A stretch of 9,769 nt of DNA, taken from NCBI GenBank assembly GCA_035620975.1, contig DASPFV010000307.1, forward strand, positions 1-9,769, given 5' to 3'. Positions within the stretch are counted from its first letter, which is position 1; every line of letters starts with the position of its first letter. A model generated the notes under the pieces. That model ran no database searches and was not told the DNA's origin. It saw nothing but the letters and a program-made list of their open reading frames with translations. This stretch comes from DASPFV01 sp035620975. GTDB lineage: Bacteria > Acidobacteriota > Vicinamibacteria > Vicinamibacterales > 2-12-FULL-66-21. Positions 1 through 5,815 of the stretch are shown one piece after another. Both the position numbers and the translations under genes were made by a program.

Positions 1-631
1 CGATCCGGCGGAAGGTCAGAACGCCCAGGATGCCGGTCAGGAGCAGAGCGGCCAGCGAGGCGATGAGCATCCGCCGCTCGAAGCGCTCGATTCCCGCGAT
101 GGAGGCCCGCCCGGCTGCCATGGCGGCCTCCTGGTCGTGAGCGATCCACTCGTTCGACACCTCGCTGAGCCGCAGACCAAGCGGGCCAATCGTGCGGTCG
201 AAGTGCGCGATCGCCTCGGAAGCCCGGCCCTGATCCCCCAGCTCCATCACCTGTCCGGCGCCTGCGACGTAGTCGCGGGCGAGAGTCTGGAACTCGTTCA
301 GCAGCCGCCGTTCCCGATCGTCGATCACGAGACGATCGGCGTACTCCCGGATCAGCCGGCTCAAATCCCGCTCGTCCTGATCGAAGCGGGAGCGCGCCGC
401 GGCCCGCTCGGCCCCGGTACTCGCCAGCATGTGGCTGCGCACGTTCACTCGAAGCTCGGCGAAGGCGCGAGAGAGATTCCCCAGCGTGGCCAGGGCGACG
501 ATCCGCGACTCCGCGACGAACCGGCTGCGCGCTTCGATGGCGGCGAGCTGGAACGCGGTGAACACCCCGAGCGCGACGAGCGCTGCCAGGGGCACGGTCA
601 GCAGGACGAGCAGGCGTCTGGCGATGGTCAT
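1..631 (-). CDS. Membrane sensor protein with periplasmic four-helix-bundle domain, N-terminal 210 residues (partial; probable histidine kinase or chemoreceptor-like)
   Basis: Read on the minus strand from the ATG at 629-631, the frame stays open to the window edge, giving 210 residues; the C-terminus is missing. A hydrophobic segment lies at about residues 5-30 (MTIARRLLVLLTVPLAALVA). A helical, charged region at 31-185 follows, rich in Arg, Glu and Ala, and looks like the 4HB_MCP-type sensing bundle. A second membrane segment is at 188-208 and ends in FRRI, where a HAMP linker usually begins. Output domains would lie beyond base 1, so kinase versus chemoreceptor cannot be decided. It follows the REC-PP2C phosphatase gene by 60 bp, which favours a kinase or other partner of that regulator. 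No Shine-Dalgarno sequence is visible before the ATG, and no other start codon exists between it and the upstream in-frame TGA. Sure of the topology, unsure of the output. Confidence 0.8.
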   Translation of the reverse strand, partial: MTIARRLLVLLTVPLAALVALGVFTAFQLAAIEARSRFVAESRIVALATLGNLSRAFAELRVNVRSHMLASTGAERAAARSRFDQDERDLSRLIREYADRLVIDDRERRLLNEFQTLARDYVAGAGQVMELGDQGRASEAIAHFDRTIGPLGLRLSEVSNEWIAHDQEAAMAAGRASIAGIERFERRMLIASLAALLLTGILGVLTFRRI

Positions 632-691
632 ATTCGCGAGAACGGTCGGAAGCGGCGCCCGGGCCGCCGCGGCGGACGGACTCGCCTGATG

Positions 692-1840
692 TCAGCCTGC
701 GCCCTGGTGACGCACCGAGACTATGGTGATGTCGTCCGACGGCCTTGTGCCGGCGGCGTGGCGGCGGACTGAGTCGAGCACACCCAGCGTGGTCTCCCGC
801 GCGGTTCGGCCGGGTGACCCCTGCAGGTGAGCCAGCAGCCGTTCCTCGCCAAAGAGCTCGCCGGTCGGACCGAACGCCTCGCTGACCCCGTCGGTGAACA
901 GCACGAACGTCTCGCCTGGCTCGAGCGGCAGCGTCTCGCAGCCGATGTCCTCGGCTGGCAGCAGTCCCAGCACACGTCCCGACGAAGTGAAGGCGAGCTG
1001 GGGCGGCTGACCGGGGGTCAGGCGAACCGCGGCGTGATGTCCGGCGCTGGCGCATGTGACCACGCGATTCGGCGGATCGAACACCATCACTTGCAGCGTC
1101 ACGAACATGCCACGAGGGTTCTGCACGAGCAGCTCGTCGTTCAGCTGCCGCAGAATCTCCTCGGGTGCATGCCCCTGCCGCGCCATGCTCCGGAGGATCG
1201 TCATCGTCACGGCCATGAAGAGCGCCGCGGGAATGCCCTTGCCCGACACGTCGCCCACCGCCACGAGAACGCGTTCGCCAGCGAGCCGCAGCACCTCGAA
1301 GAGGTCCCCCCCGACATGGTGCGCCGGTTCGAGCACGGCGTGCACGTCCAGGCCGGTCCCCTGGATCTGAGCCGGGATGTTCGCGGGCAGGAGCCCGGTC
1401 TGAATCTCGCGGGCGATGCGCAGATCCCGCTCCGCCGCGGCCTTGACGGCGTCGGCATACGACTTGGCCTTCAGCAGCGACCGGACGCGGGCCTGGACCT
1501 CCAGGATCTCGAACGGCTTCGTCAGGTAGTCGTTCCCGCCGACTTCGAACCCTCGCGCCTTGTCCTTCACGTCCTCGAGCGAGCTGAGGAACATGACCGG
1601 CAGCTCGCGGGTCGCCTCCGCCGCGCGCAGCTGACGGCAGATCTCGTAGCCGTCGATGTCCGGCATGACGATGTCGAGCAGCACGAGATCCGGCGGGCTC
1701 CGGCGCACGGCATCGATGGCCTGCTGCCCGTTCAGTGCGACCGACAGCTTGTAGTCGCCGCGGAGCGCCTCGACCAGGATGTCGATGTTGGCCCTGACAT
1801 CGTCGACGATCAGCACGCGGCACTCGGACAGATCCTTCAC
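692..1840 (-). CDS. Response regulator with PP2C-type (SpoIIE/RsbU-like) serine phosphatase output domain
   Basis: A 382-residue cytoplasmic protein. Residues 7-125 form a receiver domain with all key residues: acidic pair D13/D14, phosphoacceptor D56 (LVLLDIVMPD), S86 and K108 in TKPF. A helical linker follows (AREIQTGLLP, about 143-152), typical of RsbU-like proteins. Residues 165-378 are the SpoIIE/PP2C phosphatase domain, with metal-binding aspartates in VGGDLFE (D179), VGDVSGKGIP (D197), FTDGVSEA (D317) and SDDITIV (D369/D370). In this family phosphorylation of the receiver controls dephosphorylation of an anti-sigma-factor antagonist (STAS) protein, releasing a partner switch for general stress or similar responses. 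The start is GTG with GAGGAG six bases upstream. No STAS protein or RsbW-type kinase gene lies in the window, so its target is unknown. The membrane-sensor gene downstream on the same strand is a plausible input. The function class is secure. Confidence 0.95.
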   Translation of the reverse strand: MKDLSECRVLIVDDVRANIDILVEALRGDYKLSVALNGQQAIDAVRRSPPDLVLLDIVMPDIDGYEICRQLRAAEATRELPVMFLSSLEDVKDKARGFEVGGNDYLTKPFEILEVQARVRSLLKAKSYADAVKAAAERDLRIAREIQTGLLPANIPAQIQGTGLDVHAVLEPAHHVGGDLFEVLRLAGERVLVAVGDVSGKGIPAALFMAVTMTILRSMARQGHAPEEILRQLNDELLVQNPRGMFVTLQVMVFDPPNRVVTCASAGHHAAVRLTPGQPPQLAFTSSGRVLGLLPAEDIGCETLPLEPGETFVLFTDGVSEAFGPTGELFGEERLLAHLQGSPGRTARETTLGVLDSVRRHAAGTRPSDDITIVSVRHQGAG

Positions 1841-1860
1841 GTCCGTCTCCTCGCCCGGAC
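1841..1860 (-). promoter_or_regulatory. Ribosome binding site of the REC-PP2C gene inside a small hairpin
   Basis: On the minus strand GAGGAG (1847-1852) sits six bases before the GTG start and decides that start. It lies in the loop of a short dyad: GTCCG (minus strand 1860-1856) pairs with CGGAC (1845-1841), directly next to the start codon. The stem is only five base pairs, so an effect on translation is conjecture. Confidence 0.55.
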
Positions 1861-1966
1861 GCCGCCGATGCTCACCGGAGCGATGTGCAAGCCCGGTATC
1901 GAGTGCTCGTTCCCCAAGGATCGACGGCGAAGTCGGATGCCTGTTACTTCGGGCTCTGCATGACGC

Positions 1967-2005
1967 GACCTGACCCGCTCCCTTCTGAGCGTGGGAGTCA
2001 GGGTC
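1967..2005. promoter_or_regulatory. Bulged inverted repeat in the divergent spacer (possible operator or RNA hairpin)
   Basis: GACC-TGA-CCCG-CTCCC on the left arm pairs with GGGAG-TCA-G-GGTC on the right arm around a 10-base loop, with the CCCG and single G as bulges. A smaller alternative dyad GCTC/GAGC (1977-1990) lies inside. No T-run follows on either strand, so it is not a standard terminator. Its position between divergent genes suggests a regulatory site, but no regulator is identified. Confidence 0.3.
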
Positions 2006-2019
2006 TCAGTCGAGGCCAT

Positions 2020-2035
2020 CCGCGCCCCGGCGCGG
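2020..2035. promoter_or_regulatory. Perfect GC hairpin CCGCGC-CCCG-GCGCGG
   Basis: A six-base-pair perfect stem with a four-base loop in the divergent spacer, next to the start of the more AT-rich stretch. Without a following T-tract on either strand, intrinsic termination is not supported. Such dyads also arise by chance in high-GC DNA. Confidence 0.25.
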
Positions 2036-2270
2036 CGGTATCAAAACTATGTGTCTACCAGAGAATACAGCAGACTGACCGGAGCGGAGCGTGCCGGGTT
2101 ACACACGGTAAAACGTATCCGGGACCGGCGACCCGAGCTGGACGTGCTGAATACTACCGACCAATGCTTTTCGATCTGAACGTCACCTGGGCATCTATCC
2201 CGGACCCTCGGGACACACGTCGGCTGCGGAGTGGTTTCGCTGCCACGACGACCTGCACAAGAGCGGCGCA

Positions 2271-2324
2271 GAACCGGGAACCAGGAACCGAACCAGGAAC
2301 CATGAACCCGGAACCATGAACCGG
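2271..2324. repeat. Degenerate 7-bp tandem array, consensus GAACCNN (8 units)
   Basis: Successive units are GAACCGG, GAACCAG, GAACC (short), GAACCAG, GAACCAT, GAACCCG, GAACCAT and GAACCGG. The GAACC core is invariant and only the last two bases vary; one unit lacks them. The array ends 37 bases before the annotated start of the DUF5916 gene, in its presumed 5' leader or promoter. There are no unique spacers, so it is not a CRISPR. Function unknown; degenerate intergenic heptamer arrays are reminiscent of the short tandemly repeated repetitive sequences described in cyanobacteria. Confidence 0.9.
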
Positions 2325-2361
2325 AAGGGAAACACACCAAATCCCCTTTCGCACCGTCTAA

Positions 2362-4959
2362 GTGACCATCGAGGCGGTGCGCGTGTTCTGTGTCAAATCG
2401 GACAGTGTTCGAACGTGGACGGTCGGAGCCCTCCTGTGCGCGGCGGCCGGCATGCCGACGCGTGCAGCGGGACCAGTTCCCGCCGCTTCGCGTGTGTTGA
2501 CGGCCGTCGAGGCAGCTCAAACCTCGGCGGTACGCCTGGACGGTGATCTCAGCGATGAGGTGTGGCAACGCGCATCGCCCGCTGACGACTTCGTTCAGCG
2601 GGAGCCCGCGGAAGGCGCACAGCCGACCTTCAGGACCGAGGCGCGTGTCGCCTACGATGCGCTCCACCTTTATATAGGCGTCCGCGCCCACGACCCCGAG
2701 CCGGCCCGGATCGCCGGGCACCTCACCCGGCGGGACGAGGACTCGCCGTCCGACTGGATCCGCGTGGCGATCGACTCGTTTCACGATCGCCGGACGGCCT
2801 ACGAGTTCGCCGTCAACCCCGTCGGCGTGAAGCGGGACGGCTACTGGTTCGACGACGGCAACACGGACATGAGCTGGGATGCGGTCTGGGATGTGGCAGT
2901 GGCAAGGGTCAGCGACGGGTGGCAGGCGGAGTTCCGTATCCCGTTCTCGCAGCTCCGCTTCAACGCCGGCGCGGATCAGGTGTTCGGGTTCGCGATCGCG
3001 CGACACGTCGCCCGGCTCAACGAAACGTCCACCTGGCCGCTCATCGCGCGGAGCGCCACCGGGTACGTCTCCCAGTTCGGGGACCTCGCCAACGTCCGTC
3101 TGATGTCTTCGCCGAAGAAGCTCGAGCTGCTGCCGTACACGCTGGGATCCGTGACGACCCGTCCCCACGGCGACAACCCGCTCGTCGACAACACCGACCC
3201 CGACGCCGCGATTGGGCTCGATTTGAAGTACGCGCTGGCCTCGGGCCTGACGCTGACCGGCACGATCAACCCCGACTTCGGGCAGGTCGAAGCCGATCCG
3301 GCGGTGGTGAACCTGAGCGCGTTCGAGACGTTCTTCTCGGAGCGGCGGCCGTTCTTCGTGGAGGGCTCGGGTGCCTTCCAGTTCAACATGGACTGCAACG
3401 ACGGGTCCTGTACCGGGTTGTTCTACTCGCGTCGCATCGGCCGACCCCCGCAGGGCGTGGACGATCTGCCCGGAGGCGACGGCGTGTACACGTGGTCGCC
3501 CGTGCAGACCACCATTCTCGGCGCGGCGAAGGTGACGGGGCGTGTCGGACAGTACTCGATTGGGGTGCTGAGCGCGGTGACCCAGGAGGAGCGTGCCCGC
3601 CTCGCCGGCTATCCGGGTAACGGCACCATCGTCGTGGAGCCGGCGGCCAGCTACTCCATCGGCCGGGTGCGGCGCGAGTTCCGGAACCAGTCCTCGATCG
3701 GCTTCATGACGACGTGGACGGCGCGCCGGCTCGACCAGGCGACGCGCTTCCTGGCGGGCCGCGCGCTGACGGGCGGTATCGACTTCGACTGGCGTTTCGC
3801 GCCCCGCCTGGCGTTCACCGGCTACTGGGCGGGCAGCCGCGTGAGCGGCGAGCCGCTGGCGATCGAGCGGCTGCAGACGAACGCCCGTCACTACTACCAG
3901 CGTCCGGATGCCGCATACGTCGAGTTCGACCCCCTGCGCACGTCGCTCGCCGGCCATGCCGGATCTCTCGGGGTGAGCAAGATCGGCGGCGAGTACGTGC
4001 GGTTCAACTCGAACGTGCAGTTCAAGACGCCGGGCTTCGAGACGAACGATGTCGGGTTCCTGCGCCGTGCGGACACGCGCACGATGAGCAACTGGATCCA
4101 GTTCCGCAGCAACCGGCCGAACCGCTGGTTCCGGCAGCGCAATCTGAACCTCAACCAGTGGGCCGGCTGGAACTTCGGCGGGGATCGGCTCTACGCCGGC
4201 TTCAACGTGAATTCGCATTACACGCTGCTCAACAACTGGCGGTTCGGCGGCGGCTTCAACCTCAACCTGGAACAGCTCGACGACCGCCTGACCCGCGGCG
4301 GTCCCGGCGGCCTCGTGGACGGATACCGGAGCGGCTGGAGCTATCTCTCCACCGATTCCCGCAAGCCCGTTGCTTTCGATACCTTCTTCGGCGGCGGGTG
4401 GACGAAGCATGGCTCGTGGTTCCGCGACATCGATCCGGCCCTCACGTTCAGACCTCGCCCGGCCCTGTCGCTCAGCGCCGGCGTCCGCTTCAACCGCAAC
4501 GTCGTCGCGCAGCAGTGGGTCGAGGAGGTCGCGGGTGCCGCGGGCCCGCACTACGTGTTCGGCCGGCTCGACCAGACGACGGTCGGCCTGACCGGGCGGG
4601 CGAACTTCACGATGACCCCGAGGCTGTCACTGCAGCTGTATGTCGAGCCGTTCGTCTCGGCGGGCGGATACACCAGTTTCCAGGAGCTGGTGAACGGCCG
4701 CGCCGACCGGTACGAAGACCGATGGGCACCGTTTGCCTACCAGGGGAATCCCGACTTCAACTACAAGTCGTTCCGGACGACGAACGTGCTGCGATGGGAG
4801 TATCGGCCCGGCTCGACGCTCTTCGTCGTGTGGCAGCAGGGCCGCGAAGGCTCGGAGAGCACGGGCGCGTTCCGGTTCGGCCGCGACTTCGGCGACGTGT
4901 TCGGGCTGCCGGCGACCAACGTGTTCCTCGTGAAGATGGCGTACTGGCTGAATCGCTGA
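2362..4959 (+). CDS. Exported CBM9-like/DUF5916 protein, probable outer-membrane beta-barrel
   Basis: An 865-residue protein of unknown function in the CBM9-like/DUF5916 family, common in Acidobacteriota and Bacteroidota. A weak signal peptide covers about residues 15-36. A carbohydrate-binding-module-9-like domain spans about 55-200, from VRLDGDLSDEVWQ to FRIPFSQLRF. The family signature FFSERRPFFVEG is at 324-335. The rest alternates short polar and aromatic strands (for example FNLNLEQLDDRL) and ends FLVKMAYWLNR, as expected for a beta-barrel. Two cysteines in DCNDGSC may form a disulfide. The start is uncertain. GTG 2362 follows an in-frame TAA directly and lacks a Shine-Dalgarno sequence. 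GTG 2383 has GAGG eight bases upstream and would give a more compact signal peptide. The gene is monocistronic here. No substrate can be inferred; a role in polysaccharide binding or an outer-membrane transport complex is speculation. Confidence 0.92.
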   Translation: MTIEAVRVFCVKSDSVRTWTVGALLCAAAGMPTRAAGPVPAASRVLTAVEAAQTSAVRLDGDLSDEVWQRASPADDFVQREPAEGAQPTFRTEARVAYDALHLYIGVRAHDPEPARIAGHLTRRDEDSPSDWIRVAIDSFHDRRTAYEFAVNPVGVKRDGYWFDDGNTDMSWDAVWDVAVARVSDGWQAEFRIPFSQLRFNAGADQVFGFAIARHVARLNETSTWPLIARSATGYVSQFGDLANVRLMSSPKKLELLPYTLGSVTTRPHGDNPLVDNTDPDAAIGLDLKYALASGLTLTGTINPDFGQVEADPAVVNLSAFETFFSERRPFFVEGSGAFQFNMDCNDGSCTGLFYSRRIGRPPQGVDDLPGGDGVYTWSPVQTTILGAAKVTGRVGQYSIGVLSAVTQEERARLAGYPGNGTIVVEPAASYSIGRVRREFRNQSSIGFMTTWTARRLDQATRFLAGRALTGGIDFDWRFAPRLAFTGYWAGSRVSGEPLAIERLQTNARHYYQRPDAAYVEFDPLRTSLAGHAGSLGVSKIGGEYVRFNSNVQFKTPGFETNDVGFLRRADTRTMSNWIQFRSNRPNRWFRQRNLNLNQWAGWNFGGDRLYAGFNVNSHYTLLNNWRFGGGFNLNLEQLDDRLTRGGPGGLVDGYRSGWSYLSTDSRKPVAFDTFFGGGWTKHGSWFRDIDPALTFRPRPALSLSAGVRFNRNVVAQQWVEEVAGAAGPHYVFGRLDQTTVGLTGRANFTMTPRLSLQLYVEPFVSAGGYTSFQELVNGRADRYEDRWAPFAYQGNPDFNYKSFRTTNVLRWEYRPGSTLFVVWQQGREGSESTGAFRFGRDFGDVFGLPATNVFLVKMAYWLNR

Positions 4960-4960
4960 T

Positions 4961-4974
4961 GCCGCAAACGCGGC
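4961..4974 (+). terminator. Hairpin after the DUF5916 stop codon, possible terminator
   Basis: GCCGC-AAAC-GCGGC forms a perfect five-base-pair stem one base after the TGA. Only a weak T-rich stretch follows (GTCTCGCTGGTCGTCTT), so it is at best a weak intrinsic terminator or a 3'-end stabilising structure. Confidence 0.35.
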
Positions 4975-4991
4975 GTCTCGCTGGTCGTCTT

Positions 4992-5077
4992 CACGGGTCG
5001 CGGATTCTCGCGGCTTGGTACTGACGGGACGCGGATTCTCTCGAATCTCCGCCGATTCTGTCCACAGGTCACGGATT
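4992..5077. repeat. Three diverged copies of a 15-bp motif (CACGGGTCGCGGATT type)
   Basis: Copies lie at 4992-5006 (CACGGGTCGCGGATT), 5023-5037 (GACGGGACGCGGATT) and 5063-5077 (CACAGGTCACGGATT). The first two differ at two positions, and so do the first and third. Spacings are 31 and 40 bases. On the minus strand the motif reads AATCCGYGWCCYGTS. The GATTC ends also feed the hairpin at 5031-5052. Confidence 0.7.
5031..5052. terminator. Hairpin in the convergent spacer, possible bidirectional terminator
   Basis: GCGGATTC-TCTC-GAATC-T-CCGC gives an eight-base-pair stem with one bulged T and a four-base loop, midway between two convergent genes. Position favours termination, but neither strand has a proper U-tract. 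Confidence 0.35.
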
Positions 5078-5108
5078 TGTCGCGCCGAAGCCCCGAAGCG
5101 GCGAAGGC

Positions 5109-5804
5109 TCACACATGCGTGAGCTTGTCGGGACGGTCCGCGGGCTCCCGAACCTGGCGCTCGAGCGACCGCCCGACCAGCTCCTTCGAGCCGAGGCCGA
5201 CGGCCAGCGCCAGCGCCAGCACGATCCCGCCGAACAGGATGCCGAAAGCCAGCGTGAGAATGCCGCGGCCGAGCCCGAGGTGCTCGAAGGCCATGGCCCA
5301 GGCGACGAGGAGCACGAGCCAGCGGACGCCCCCGCTCAGGAGAACGGCGAACGGGAAGCCCTGGTTCACCGCGCCGATCAGCACGGACCGCGCCAGGAAG
5401 CGCGAGAAGATGACGCCGGCGACCAGGATCAGCAACGCGGCGGCCACGCCCGGCAGATAGGCGAAGATCGTCCGGGCGAACGCACCGGGCAGGGCCGCGC
5501 CGAGGGCGCTCAGCCCGATGAGCACTCCCGCGAACAGGATGATCCACATGGTCGCGCGCGCGACCAGGACGGACGGTCCCGCCGCGGACCAGTCCGCGAC
5601 CGCGCTGAAGCCGAGGTGCTGGACCCGCTGATCGAAGCGCAGCCCGCGGAGCGCCCTGAGCACGAGGTTCCGTGCAACGAGCGCCAGGACCAGGGCGGTC
5701 AGCAGGATGATCAGCATCCCGACGAGGCCTGGCAGGAACTCCGCGACGTTCTCTACCGTCCGAAGCGCCGCGCGCCGCAGCATGTCGTCGATTTGATCCC
5801 ACAT
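5109..5804 (-). CDS. Five-helix membrane protein with conserved TM-helix repeats (MscS/CmpX-related), no MscS beta-domain
   Basis: A 231-residue integral membrane protein beginning MWDQIDDMLRR. Predicted membrane helices lie at about 19-48 (FLPGLVGMLIILLTALVLAL), 79-103, 112-137 (LPGVAAALLILVAGVIFSRF), 150-175 and 180-206. The repeated L-P-G-hydrophobic helix pattern followed by a basic end matches the conserved TM helix (Pfam TM_helix) of mechanosensitive-channel-related proteins such as CmpX. The C-terminus is short and charged (GSKELVGRSLERQVREP) and lacks the cytoplasmic beta and alpha/beta domains of true MscS channels, so channel activity is unproven. The ATG is preceded by GAGAGGG with seven bases spacing, overlapping the TGA of the glycosyltransferase 11 bp upstream; the two are almost certainly cotranscribed. 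Company with trehalose synthase suggests a role in turgor response or solute release. Longer upstream extensions of the frame overlap the glycosyltransferase and were rejected. Confidence 0.88.
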   Translation of the reverse strand: MWDQIDDMLRRAALRTVENVAEFLPGLVGMLIILLTALVLALVARNLVLRALRGLRFDQRVQHLGFSAVADWSAAGPSVLVARATMWIILFAGVLIGLSALGAALPGAFARTIFAYLPGVAAALLILVAGVIFSRFLARSVLIGAVNQGFPFAVLLSGGVRWLVLLVAWAMAFEHLGLGRGILTLAFGILFGGIVLALALAVGLGSKELVGRSLERQVREPADRPDKLTHV

Positions 5805-5815
5805 ATCGGACCCTC

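Larger units (their letters stand above)
1841..2361. other. 521-bp divergent intergenic region between the phosphatase and DUF5916 genes
   Basis: No convincing gene is present; the open frames here lack family resemblance and one ends inside the heptamer array. The region must carry the promoters of both flanking, divergently transcribed genes, but I could not pick out confident -35/-10 pairs. Visible structure: a bulged dyad at 1967-2005, a GC-rich hairpin at 2020-2035, a more AT-rich stretch at about 2038-2180, and the heptamer array at 2271-2324. Confidence 0.6.
4960..5108. other. 149-bp convergent intergenic region with hairpins
   Basis: This spacer separates the ends of the plus-strand DUF5916 gene and the minus-strand operon. 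It contains a hairpin directly after the DUF5916 stop, a second hairpin at 5031-5052 and three diverged copies of a 15-bp repeat. No reading frame here looks coding. Transcripts from both sides should terminate here. Confidence 0.55.

Noticed and set aside
827..1963. 378-codon plus-strand frame opposite the REC-PP2C gene
   Set aside because: Antisense to a gene with complete receiver and phosphatase motifs; the translation shows no domain.
1885..2319. 144-codon frame in the divergent spacer
   Set aside because: Mixed composition without family resemblance; the C-terminus is just the translated heptamer array (EPGT-type repeats).
2271..2324. CRISPR array
   Set aside because: Units are 7 bases and directly adjoining, with no spacers and no cas genes nearby.
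2047..4551. 834-codon open frame antisense to the DUF5916 gene
   Set aside because: It covers a clearly real gene, its protein is Arg/Glu/Val/Pro-rich without any family pattern, and GC-rich third positions of the sense gene explain the lack of stops.
4627..5802. 391-codon minus-strand frame across the convergent spacer
   Set aside because: It joins antisense of the DUF5916 gene, non-coding repeats and an out-of-frame reading of the TM-helix gene.
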